Shown piece after piece: positions 9,624-18,145 of a DNA stretch of 64,000 nt. Origin of the DNA: Candidatus Argoarchaeum ethanivorans (GTDB lineage: Archaea; Halobacteriota; Methanosarcinia; Methanosarcinales; EX4572-44); the NCBI GenBank assembly GCA_004193545.1, contig RPGO01000033.1, positions 180,583 to 244,582 on the forward strand. The letters are read 5' to 3'. The translations under genes and the position numbers were made by a program. Position 1 is the first letter of the stretch. Each line of letters starts with the position of its first letter. The notes under the pieces were generated by a model that had not been told where the DNA came from, did not search any database, and saw only the letters and a program-made list of their open reading frames with translations.

Positions 9624-10232
9624 TTATTCTTCAGTAAGTTTTAAAATTTCTTCGACTAAATTATAAATTTGAGTAGAGGGGTTACTTTCAACACTTATTT
9701 GTTTTATTTCATTCCTTTCATGTATTTTTATTAACTTTTTTGCATTTATAATTGCTTCTGGTCTTTCATTGATTAATAAATCATAGACGTTCATATTCTT
9801 CTTATATTTAGGTATGTATTTTTTTAATTTTTGAATTACTTCAGAACGCTCTAGTTTAGTTACATACAATTCAAAATGCAAAAGATACCATAATTCAAAA
9901 TTTGGATTTGAAAAAGAAATTCTAATATCTTTACCGGCAATTTTACATGCTTCAGTTAAATCATTATTTTCATTTTCGTCACAATCAAAAACACACCAGA
10001 TAGCATCTCCATTATCAAAAATTAAATTTTCTTCATTAATTTGTTTTTTTGCAAATTTTATAAGATTCTTTGGGTCTGTATACTTTGAGTCAGGTGTTTT
10101 TATTGAAAGATTAGAATATCTTGTCCGATATTTCTCAAAATAAATCCTTTCAGTTTTCTTTCCCTCACAAACAATCACATAAACTTTGCGTGGAATTCTT
10201 GTATTCTTTTTTCTGCGTTTATACCCACTCAT
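9624..10232 (-). CDS. RloB-like Toprim-fold nuclease candidate
   Basis: About 202 residues from the ATG at 10232. An upstream ATG at 10253 would overlap the preceding gene by 20 bases. VYVIVCEGKKTERIYFEKYR carries the conserved Glu (E23), IWCVFDCDENE gives an acidic DxD pair, and ISFSNPNFELWYLLHF is the RloB hallmark. The family is thought to be a Toprim-like nuclease acting with an AAA ATPase (RloA/RloB, AbiLi/AbiLii). Here the ATPase gene lies directly upstream with its TGA 1 base before this ATG. Both genes are clearly more AT-rich than their neighbours, consistent with horizontal transfer. Confidence 0.8.
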   Translation of the reverse strand: MSGYKRRKKNTRIPRKVYVIVCEGKKTERIYFEKYRTRYSNLSIKTPDSKYTDPKNLIKFAKKQINEENLIFDNGDAIWCVFDCDENENNDLTEACKIAGKDIRISFSNPNFELWYLLHFELYVTKLERSEVIQKLKKYIPKYKKNMNVYDLLINERPEAIINAKKLIKIHERNEIKQISVESNPSTQIYNLVEEILKLTEE

Positions 10233-10233
10233 A

Positions 10234-11496
10234 TCAAAATATCCTATCATCACCTATGAATGGTATAGCGCCATATCGTCCTGCAAGATATCCTTTTTGA
10301 ATATTCTTATCTTTGCGAGGTCTAAATTCTATGAGAGAGTAAAGATCTGTACTTCCTTTACTATGATTCTTTTCTGTAAACCAGATTTGATCCCTTCTGA
10401 ATATATCCAGATCAAGTAAATTTGTGTTGTGTGTTGTAAATATTAATTGAGCATTATTCTTATTTTGAGTAGGATCATTAAATAGCTTAATTAAAAAAAC
10501 ATTCAATAGATGATGTAGTTTAGTATCTAATTCATCTACAATTAAAACTCGACCGTTGTTTAGTGAGTCAATCCAAAGACCAATTAATGAAAACAATTTT
10601 TTTGTCCCTTCAGATTCTTCTCCAAAATCAAATTCGACATAATTTTCATCACCTACTTCATTAAGAACTTTATGTATTGTCTTAATATCAATTTTCTCAA
10701 GTTTTCCTTCAATATCTGGCATCATGGTTTTTAATCGTTCTCGAATTGGAATTGGAATTTCATCCATTGGAACCACTTCAATAGATGCAGATAGATCGTT
10801 AATTCCTAAGTCTGCTTCAATAAGAGCGTTTAAAATGAATTTTTTCATTTTTTTATCTTCATTGAGTTTCTGGATAGTATATTCAATTAATCGGGGGTGA
10901 TCTGCTCCTACAATTCCCAAATTATCTTTAAACCAATCAAAAGCTTCGGAAGTCTTCTTGTAGTTCAATTGAGTTGAATTTGAAAGATAAGGAATATTAT
11001 CCAAGGTTTTTTCAGAAATAAATTTTTGTTCTTTTTTATCAATAGTAAACCTATAATTATTGGTATCTCTTCTCTCAAAAATAAGTGCTCTACGGCCTTT
11101 AGGATAATAATATAAATATTCATCAATGATCTTTTCACTATTATGAGATATTCCGTAAACATATTTGATATTGTTTTTAATAAAAACAACTTTGAATTTA
11201 CTTGGCTTGGATAGACATTTTTTGTCAAGTTTAAAAGGAAAATAATTAATTTTAGTACCTTTTTGGAACGTATGTGCCGTCTCCACAAAATTTTTCAAAA
11301 AATTAAAAGCTAAGATAACATTGCTTTTTCCTGAAGCATTTGCCCCATAAATTACTGCACTCCGTAACAGATTATCTCTTAACAAATCTGTTTTAATTAA
11401 ATTATTATCTAACGAGTTATCTGTAGAAGCTACTAAACTAAAAGTGACTTCTTCTTTAATAGAGCGAAAATTCTGTACATTAAATTCAATCAGCAT
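10234..11496 (-). CDS. AAA-family ATPase partner of RloB (abortive-infection type)
   Basis: 420 residues, starting with the ABC/OLD-like ATPase end MLIEFNVQNFRSIKEEVTFS. Walker A is GANASGKS at residues 51-58. The signature and Walker B region is VLIVDELDTKLHHLL, followed by the switch His in IFTTHNTNLLDL. The C-terminal YLAGRYGAIPFIGD is typical of AAA_15/AAA_21 proteins found with RloB. Such pairs are carried on defence islands and confer phage exclusion in bacteria; here the role is inferred from pairing only. The sequence is strongly AT-rich. Start ATG at 11494-11496, no strong ribosome site. Confidence 0.8.
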   Translation of the reverse strand: MLIEFNVQNFRSIKEEVTFSLVASTDNSLDNNLIKTDLLRDNLLRSAVIYGANASGKSNVILAFNFLKNFVETAHTFQKGTKINYFPFKLDKKCLSKPSKFKVVFIKNNIKYVYGISHNSEKIIDEYLYYYPKGRRALIFERRDTNNYRFTIDKKEQKFISEKTLDNIPYLSNSTQLNYKKTSEAFDWFKDNLGIVGADHPRLIEYTIQKLNEDKKMKKFILNALIEADLGINDLSASIEVVPMDEIPIPIRERLKTMMPDIEGKLEKIDIKTIHKVLNEVGDENYVEFDFGEESEGTKKLFSLIGLWIDSLNNGRVLIVDELDTKLHHLLNVFLIKLFNDPTQNKNNAQLIFTTHNTNLLDLDIFRRDQIWFTEKNHSKGSTDLYSLIEFRPRKDKNIQKGYLAGRYGAIPFIGDDRIF

Positions 11497-12018
11497 TTTA
11501 CCCGACCATTTAGATTAGAATGATATTTTTGTGAAAAATTCACAGATATAGGTAGCAAAGTCAAAATAGTATATAATTCTTCTGGTTTTTAAAAAATTAA
11601 TTTACTGAATAACATCATTGAAATAAAAATAATACATGCCTTTCATACATTCAAATCTTCTTCTCTAAATTTATTCAATCCACCAATCGCAAAAAATATA
11701 GATGTTCCTGTATATGGGTTGATGAGCTCCAATATGGAAGACGTTGCTGCTGAAAAGCCAAAATCAATACATTTTTGGCTCTCTGTGTACCATCGCGCTG
11801 CAGTGAACTTACAACCCACCTGGAAGATTCGGAAGCATTCTGTGGTTAGTCACAATGTAACCACCAGGTGGCGTAACAGTTTCCCTTCACACAGTCCACA
11901 ATTTTTCAGATTGACTCTCAACTTTTTCGGATTCGCCATCAATGGAAGTCTTTAATAAAGGAATCCACCGATGCCAGGTGGTATTTCAGCGAAGTTTTAT
12001 TCAGAACTTCAATCGTAT
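11497..12018. other. Gene-less stretch, possible decayed minus-strand fragment
   Basis: No intact gene. On the minus strand, between about 11990 and 11790, the words LKTSIDGESEKVESQSEKLW and ETVTPPGGYIVTNHRMLPNL can be read, interrupted by stops. They resemble a piece of a secreted archaeal adhesin-type protein, but too little remains to name it. The sequence CACCTGG/CCAGGTGG recurs at about 11817, 11862 and 11974. Confidence 0.3.
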
Positions 12019-14412
12019 TCAGGCTCTTGTTATCTTTCGTTGTCGCAGACGGCGCAGTATTACCTCACCTAAGAATATAATCAGTGAAGCTATGATAAAT
12101 GGCATTTTCGCACTGGCAGGTTCGTTTACGACTCTCACAGAGTTTGCTTTAATATCTCCAAGGAGAAGTGTTTTTGCTTCTTCAAAATTGCGAACTGAGC
12201 CATTGCACTCTTCTATATGGGCCCCCATCTCATCGTTGAATCCGATTTCCCGGTATTCGAGTGGATAGTTTGCTGCTATTTCGTACCCGGCAATGTTATA
12301 GAATCCATCCTTTTTTGGATCGATTACAGCTGTGTATTGGTTTCCTTCTTTTGTAAAGCTCAAACGTTTGTTGTCGAAGCTCACATCCGGGATGCTTGTG
12401 GTTTTGATTATTATTCTGCCGGGTGTTCCAAGCCAGGTGTCAGGTGCTGTGATCGTGTCGCCTGTCGGGCGTGGGTCGCCTATTAGCCAGTTCACGGTCG
12501 AGGATATTAGTTTTGAGTTTGGTTCTGTGTAGAGTACACCTGCCCATTTGTTGCCGTTGTCGGTACTGATAGCTGCTGTGCGCCCAAGTCCGAAGTTCCA
12601 TACGGTAATTACTGGCTTTCCGATTGTTATTGCGACAAGCCTTCTGGCGCCGATTTTTGGTGTAATGTCGTTGTAGCCAGTAAGATCGCCTGAAACGTTC
12701 CGGTCTCGTGTGATGAAGTGCTCGCTGTCTGTGATTATCAGTCCAAACTGATGCAGTGTCACCTCCTCTTCCTCTTCTTCTGGCGCTTCCGGTAGTGGTT
12801 CAAACTGGATGTTAAGTCCTTTTGTGCCAATATATTCGTAATCTGCTCCAGTCGTTTCTGCGATCTCTCCCATTGTTATGAATGTCTCTTCTTTTCCGTA
12901 ACCGATTTGTCTGAAGTAGAGAGTTGTTCCATCGTCTACCAGTTCTTTTGCTGCTGTTTCAATCTCGTTTTTGTTTTCTCTTATGTTTCCATCTGATAGT
13001 ACAATGACAATTTTTACTCCTGACGCTTCTTTTAACATTTCCTGCGCTGCTATTAATCCTTGATCCATGTTTGTAGGTATTCCGCCGCCTTCAGGACCGA
13101 TATTAGCTATTTTTTTGTTCAGTATCATTTTGTTTTCAGATGTTGCGCTTAGAAAGCCAATTTCCTCGGCGTTTGATCCAAATGCAATTACACCGATCTT
13201 GGTATCAGCGCCAATGTTTCTGTTGTTGACGATGCTCTGTGCAAGTGCATCGATGTGCCCTATAAATTTGATATCTTTGTACAGTATCGTGTCTGTACTT
13301 CCTGACGCATCGACCACGATAACCACATTCCGCCCGCCTTTGTACTTTGAGGGTTTTGAGAGCACAGGAAGTATCTTCTCAATGTCGCTGTTGTTGTATT
13401 CGCCGCGGTCAAAAGAATTATCACCCCCGACTACGAGCAGTGCGCCGCCATTTGCTGTGTAACCTTTAAGCTTCTGCGCCTGCGGGTTGAGTGATTTTGC
13501 ATCCTTGTTCTCGATTATCACAACTTTGTAGTCTTCGGGTTTTGCACCATCAAGTGTTGTCGTTTCGTGAAGGTCGTATAACTCTGCAAGTACTGTTTTA
13601 AGCGGCGAATCATATCCAGTGTAGAGCACTTTTGGCTTTGGAGCTGCAAACACTGATTTATAGAACACATTATTAAGTTTGAATCGGTCCTCCATTTCTG
13701 TGGCGATTGTTGCTGTTAGTCTATGGGCGCCTTCGCTCTGTGGTGTGTATGGCAGTGGTATGATTTTCTCGTGTTCGCTATGCGTTATTATTTCTGTGTA
13801 AAGTGTGTCCCCGTCTGCCTTTACTGTTAGTGTGTATGTGATCTCTTCTCCAACGTGCCGAATGATTACATGATAGGTATTTTCGTTTCCAACGATAATA
13901 TTTTTACTGCCGGTAATTTCAACGCCGGTGTCGGTGTGAACAGGTGTCTGCTCAACTGCGTATATGTGTGCACCCTCTCTTCGTGCAAGGATTACCGCAT
14001 CACTAAGATCTACCCCATGATTGTTGTTAAGATCGCTCACAAGCACGATGTGTTCTCCTGAAGCACTATTTTTAAGTATTTCATCACCAAGCGCGGTTTT
14101 AATACCTGTTATTTCCTTGTATTTGGTGGGCGTACGTGTTTTTAAATACTCCTGCAAGCTTTCACCCTGTGATGTGTCAAAGAGGTCGCAGCTTATGGTT
14201 TTGTCAGCTATAACCGTTACCTGTGGGGTGTCATCCCGTATCGTGTGGCTTGCAATAACAAATGGATTTGATAAAGCGATGATAAGAAGACTGATTGCAA
14301 CCATGCGGCTTAAAATCAGTATTCTATTGACAGCAGGGCGACGCAGCATATAAAATCCAAGAAGAAAAACAGGACTTATCAATAATAATAACAGTGGCTC
14401 CTGGACGTTCAT
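12019..14412 (-). CDS. Membrane-anchored von Willebrand A / GATase-like protein
   Basis: 797 residues from the ATG at 14412, which overlaps the upstream stop (TAATG) and follows GGAGGGGAG, an excellent ribosome site. Two N-terminal membrane segments (PLLLLLISPVFLLGFYML; RMVAISLLIIALSNPFVI), a beta-rich extracellular region, a glutamine-amidotransferase-like Rossmann part (GGALLVVGGDNSF), then a vWA domain with the MIDAS start VVIVVDASGSTDT. Another GGDN-like region follows, and a last membrane helix MPFIIASLIIFLGEVILRR. The architecture matches archaeal BatA/BatB-like operons whose exact role is unknown. It is the last gene of a three-gene minus-strand operon. Confidence 0.8.
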   Translation of the reverse strand: MNVQEPLLLLLISPVFLLGFYMLRRPAVNRILILSRMVAISLLIIALSNPFVIASHTIRDDTPQVTVIADKTISCDLFDTSQGESLQEYLKTRTPTKYKEITGIKTALGDEILKNSASGEHIVLVSDLNNNHGVDLSDAVILARREGAHIYAVEQTPVHTDTGVEITGSKNIIVGNENTYHVIIRHVGEEITYTLTVKADGDTLYTEIITHSEHEKIIPLPYTPQSEGAHRLTATIATEMEDRFKLNNVFYKSVFAAPKPKVLYTGYDSPLKTVLAELYDLHETTTLDGAKPEDYKVVIIENKDAKSLNPQAQKLKGYTANGGALLVVGGDNSFDRGEYNNSDIEKILPVLSKPSKYKGGRNVVIVVDASGSTDTILYKDIKFIGHIDALAQSIVNNRNIGADTKIGVIAFGSNAEEIGFLSATSENKMILNKKIANIGPEGGGIPTNMDQGLIAAQEMLKEASGVKIVIVLSDGNIRENKNEIETAAKELVDDGTTLYFRQIGYGKEETFITMGEIAETTGADYEYIGTKGLNIQFEPLPEAPEEEEEEVTLHQFGLIITDSEHFITRDRNVSGDLTGYNDITPKIGARRLVAITIGKPVITVWNFGLGRTAAISTDNGNKWAGVLYTEPNSKLISSTVNWLIGDPRPTGDTITAPDTWLGTPGRIIIKTTSIPDVSFDNKRLSFTKEGNQYTAVIDPKKDGFYNIAGYEIAANYPLEYREIGFNDEMGAHIEECNGSVRNFEEAKTLLLGDIKANSVRVVNEPASAKMPFIIASLIIFLGEVILRRLRQRKITRA

Positions 14413-16253
14413 TAAAGCTCTCCCCTCCACCGCAGATAATACAACTCAAGGAGAATAAACAGTATCCCTGCAACGATTAAATATTTGTCAAGCTCTTTCG
14501 GTATTTCAGTAATACCTGGTGCGTACCTGATCCTTGTTTCTTCAATTGTTAGATTCATCGTTTCTGTGATGTCTGATTCGTCTTTGCTGTAGAGATTTAC
14601 TGCCACTTCTCCCTTTGGCATGGTGTAAAACCCAACCTCGTCAAAGAGTACAGTCTCAGTAATGATGTTGCTTGTTGGTGTTTTTATCGTGACTGGCGTT
14701 GAATATTGTTTGACTGTACCTGCGCGAAGGTTAAATTCGTTAATGTCGATACTTCCGGCACTCCACTCGATAAGATTCTGCCAGAATAATGGATACGCTG
14801 GTGTTGCATGAAAACTGTTCCACACTTCCGGGTTCAATGGATCGTAGGGGTTCTTTCCTGGCTCTGTGAAGCCTATGTAGATAACACTCCCGCGCCCGAT
14901 ATTCCAGTATGCGACAATTGGTGACTCATCGCCTGCCTCTGCTAACACAATTGCACCCTGCCTGGCGATTGCTTCAAGGTGTCGTGTTATTTCAATGTTT
15001 GAATCAAGATTCTCTGTAAGAGGGTTCTCCGAGAGAATATTAAGAGTTGTTCTGTTCGCAATACCTCTTAGAGTTACTGGTAGAAGATCACTATTCTTGA
15101 GACCCTCGGATGCCAGAACAACAAGCACACCACCTGATTTCACATAATTGGTAAGTTCGTCCACTTGACTTGTTTTTGTGAGAATCACGATTCCATAATC
15201 GCTGAATTCGAGAGCGTCAAGCGAATCAGGCGATACCTGCTCGGTTTTTACAGCAGGCTCAAAAAGACGCAGAGCCACAAGAGATGGGGATTCGCCATCT
15301 GAATCCGACACATGAAGTACATTTTTCTTAAGAGCAGATGGTATGATAATGTGAGCCACGTTGTCTACTAAAAAGTCGTCTCCGGGAGCGAGTGTGATTA
15401 TAGTTTTTCCTTCTGGCAGGTGTTGTATTACAAACGGTTCCGAAGACTGCGGGTTTATAGTACGTGTTTTCGTTAACACTTCTTTATTGTTGGTTGTAAC
15501 AGTAAGTGTAATTACTTTGTCCTGTTCGTTGTAGTTATGAACTATAATATTGTAGTCTGTTCCAGCAAACCAGCCGTCAACGATTCCAGCGTTCTCCCTG
15601 CCGCCTGAAACTGGCACAAGCTGAACATCAATGCCACTCCCTCGTGCAATACCTGCAACCACTTCCGGATTGTCTCCGATAAAATAAGAAAAGTCAGAGA
15701 TAACAACAATTCGACCGCCTTCACCAAGATATTTTGTTGCGAGCAGAATAGCACTCGATAGATCAGCTTCACAAGCATGCTTTGTTAACTGTGACAGTTC
15801 CTCACTTGCGGTTTGTTTGGGTGACTCACGCAGTATTACTACCGGGATGTTTTCTGCAAGTATGATTGTGTTTTTCTTGCTCAAAAATTTCCCTGCTTCT
15901 GTTATTGCTTTATCAAACCGCCCGTCTGCCTGCATACTTGCTGAAGCGTCCAGAACAATAACTGTGTGTCCGCAACCGGCATCATCTTCTGCCAGCACAA
16001 AAGGCTCTGCCACAGCTATAGCAAGCAGGATTAACACAAGTAGCTGGAGTAAAAAGAGGGGGTCTTTTATGAAACGCCTGATCGTTGAAAATCGCTTTTT
16101 TTCTTTTTCAGCATCAAATAAGAACATTACAGAAGGAATTTTGATTACCCTGGGTTTGGGACGTAGCAAATAAAGAATTATCAAAGGAATAATACTTAAA
16201 AGTGCAAAAAGCCCTGCCACGTTTGCAAAATTAAGAGGAAGTCCGAAAACCAT
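14412..16253 (-). CDS. BatA/vWA membrane protein
   Basis: 613 residues. The N-terminus is the BatA family start: FALLSIIPLIILYLLRPKPR followed by KIPSVMFLFDAEKEKKRFS and a second helix LFLLQLLVLILLAIAVAE. A vWA domain follows (TVIVLDASASMQADGRFDKA, MIDAS-like DxSxS). Then come a GATase-like region (SGGVLVVLASEGL), a beta region and a final helix LIVAGILFILLELYYLRW. It probably works with the neighbouring vWA and DUF58 proteins at the membrane. It is 7 bases downstream of the DUF58 gene and overlaps the next by one base. Confidence 0.82.
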   Translation of the reverse strand: MVFGLPLNFANVAGLFALLSIIPLIILYLLRPKPRVIKIPSVMFLFDAEKEKKRFSTIRRFIKDPLFLLQLLVLILLAIAVAEPFVLAEDDAGCGHTVIVLDASASMQADGRFDKAITEAGKFLSKKNTIILAENIPVVILRESPKQTASEELSQLTKHACEADLSSAILLATKYLGEGGRIVVISDFSYFIGDNPEVVAGIARGSGIDVQLVPVSGGRENAGIVDGWFAGTDYNIIVHNYNEQDKVITLTVTTNNKEVLTKTRTINPQSSEPFVIQHLPEGKTIITLAPGDDFLVDNVAHIIIPSALKKNVLHVSDSDGESPSLVALRLFEPAVKTEQVSPDSLDALEFSDYGIVILTKTSQVDELTNYVKSGGVLVVLASEGLKNSDLLPVTLRGIANRTTLNILSENPLTENLDSNIEITRHLEAIARQGAIVLAEAGDESPIVAYWNIGRGSVIYIGFTEPGKNPYDPLNPEVWNSFHATPAYPLFWQNLIEWSAGSIDINEFNLRAGTVKQYSTPVTIKTPTSNIITETVLFDEVGFYTMPKGEVAVNLYSKDESDITETMNLTIEETRIRYAPGITEIPKELDKYLIVAGILFILLELYYLRWRGEL

Positions 16254-16260
16254 TAATTAA

Positions 16261-17115
16261 TTACCTCTTGCCCATTATTTCAAAGAAAGCATCAAAGATA
16301 GGATTTTTTGTCGAAAACAGGTGATAACTTGCTCCTATTTCATTGCAAATCTCCCGGATTCGGCTGTTGTGAGCTTCAAGTCTCGTTTTATACTCATTCA
16401 CAAATCGTGGGCTTACATTAATCTCAAGATTTCTCCCGTTCTCAAGGTCAACAAACTTCACATTATCTTGCACCATAAAATCAAGTTCAAAAGAATCAAA
16501 CACCTGCAGAATCAACAGCTCATTCTTTCCATATCGATAAATACCTGAAGCAATCGATTCAATGTCTGTTAAAAAATCAGAAATAATCACCACGAGCGAC
16601 CTTGAGCGAATCATGCTCTGGTACTCTTCCATGCACCGATCAAACGCAGTACTTCCGTCAGGCTCAACACTTTCAAGCAAACTTACCACACTTGACAGGT
16701 GATGCCTGCCCCGCTTTGGACGGGCAATTTCAACATTTTCCTGAAAACCTGAAATAGCAAACTTCTCATTCTGCTTTGTAACAAGATACGCAATACCAAG
16801 CGCAAGCCTTGCAGCATAATCAAACTTTCGCGGACTGCCAAAAGCCATACTCCTGCTCGTGTCAAGAAGAATATGAGCAGTCAGGCTTTTCTCCTCCTCA
16901 AACTGCCTCACATACAGTTTCTCTGTCCGACCATACAGCTTCCAGTCAATGGTCTTAAAATCATCACCATTGGTGTACTCCCTGTATCCAACCGTTACAA
17001 GTCCGCGCCCGTGAAGCGTAGACCTGCGAGTACCGGCATAAGCTGTAGACACCCGCTTTCGTACCATAAAATCAAAACGATCAAGCTCACTGAAAAAATC
17101 AGCATCAACAAGCAT
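16261..17115 (-). CDS. DUF58 protein (vWA-like, Bat operon)
   Basis: 284 residues. GRGLVTVGYREYTNGDDFKT then IDWKLYGRTEKLYVRQFEEE is the DUF58 signature. It leads into ILLDTSRSMAFG, a MIDAS-like DxSxS. DUF58 proteins are normally encoded beside a MoxR AAA ATPase, and both act with vWA membrane proteins in metal- or cofactor-linked maturation or stress responses. No MoxR gene lies in this window; the next gene upstream is divergent ppk2. The start ATG at 17115 follows AGGA. First gene of the 17115-12019 operon. Confidence 0.88.
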   Translation of the reverse strand: MLVDADFFSELDRFDFMVRKRVSTAYAGTRRSTLHGRGLVTVGYREYTNGDDFKTIDWKLYGRTEKLYVRQFEEEKSLTAHILLDTSRSMAFGSPRKFDYAARLALGIAYLVTKQNEKFAISGFQENVEIARPKRGRHHLSSVVSLLESVEPDGSTAFDRCMEEYQSMIRSRSLVVIISDFLTDIESIASGIYRYGKNELLILQVFDSFELDFMVQDNVKFVDLENGRNLEINVSPRFVNEYKTRLEAHNSRIREICNEIGASYHLFSTKNPIFDAFFEIMGKR

Positions 17116-17333
17116 AATCCTGACTATTATTTTTCATGTTGTTTAACTTTTGGTGTCGAAAAACATTAAGTCTTTGAAGCCCGCTTCGATTGTGGTCTCA
17201 TCGCCCTCCGCGTTGGACCAACGAAAAGCACATTCCACTTGACCCGAAATATTTTCGCATCGTCCAACCTATCACATCTCACTTCTTCTTTGGGAATATT
17301 TATTATCACCAACCTCCTAAGTAGATAATTATT

Positions 17334-18128
17334 ATGAGTAACCATAAAAAGAAGATGAAGCGCAAAGCGTACGAAAGCGAGCTTGCCAAATTAGAGATAG
17401 AGCTGGTCAAGCTCCAGGGTTGGATCCAACACAAGGGCTTAAAAATTGTGGTGATATTTGAGGGGATTGATTCCGCAGGAAAAGGTGGCACAATCAAACG
17501 CATCACTTACCGGCTCAACCCGCGTGTTGCCCGTATAGTTGCGCTGCCAACGCCAACCGAAAAAGAAAAGACCGAATGGTATTTCCAGCGTTATGTCCCT
17601 CATTTGCCTTCGGCGGGTGAGATTGTGCTGTTCGACCGGAGCTGGTATAACCGGGCTGGAGTAGAAAAGGTGATGGGTTTCTGCACGGAAGAACAATACA
17701 TGGAATTCATGAGCAGCGTCAACGAATATGAAATGGGTCTGGTTCGCTCTGGGATTACACTGATCAAGTATTGGCTGGAAATCAGCGATGAAACCCAGGA
17801 AGCGCGCTTCGAGCAACGCTTCCACGACCCGCGCCGCCGTTGGAAGCTCAGCACGATGGACATTGAGGCACGCACCAGATGGGTAGCCTACTCAAAAGCG
17901 GCCGAGTTGATGCTGACGCACACCAGCACCCCACACGCACCCTGGTATATTGTCGATGCCAATATCAAACGCCACGCCCGTTTGAACGTCATCGCCCACC
18001 TGCTCAGTTTAATCCCGTACGAAGATTTAACGCCAGAACCGATGGAGCTACCACCTCGCCAGGATGCTGGGGATTACCAGCAGCCGGATTTCTCACACCT
18101 CAATGTTATCCCGGAAGTTTATCCATAG
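17334..18128 (+). CDS. ppk2: Polyphosphate kinase 2 (PPK2)
   Basis: 264 residues. PPK2 transfers phosphate between polyphosphate and nucleoside (di)phosphates, usually favouring NDP phosphorylation. Walker A is EGIDSAGKGG at residues 43-52, the lid region is AGEIVLFDRSWYNRAGVEKV, and the C-terminal WKLSTMDIEARTRWVAYSKA and PWYIVDANIKRHARLNVI are typical. The length fits a single-domain class I enzyme. Base use is visibly more GC-rich than the preceding defence genes and the sequence looks bacterial in style, so transfer is possible. It starts a plus-strand gene with its own leader and converges with the SulP gene. It opens a polyphosphate gene island that extends to 27348. Confidence 0.93.
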   Translation: MSNHKKKMKRKAYESELAKLEIELVKLQGWIQHKGLKIVVIFEGIDSAGKGGTIKRITYRLNPRVARIVALPTPTEKEKTEWYFQRYVPHLPSAGEIVLFDRSWYNRAGVEKVMGFCTEEQYMEFMSSVNEYEMGLVRSGITLIKYWLEISDETQEARFEQRFHDPRRRWKLSTMDIEARTRWVAYSKAAELMLTHTSTPHAPWYIVDANIKRHARLNVIAHLLSLIPYEDLTPEPMELPPRQDAGDYQQPDFSHLNVIPEVYP

Positions 18129-18145
18129 CACAAACAAAAAACTTA

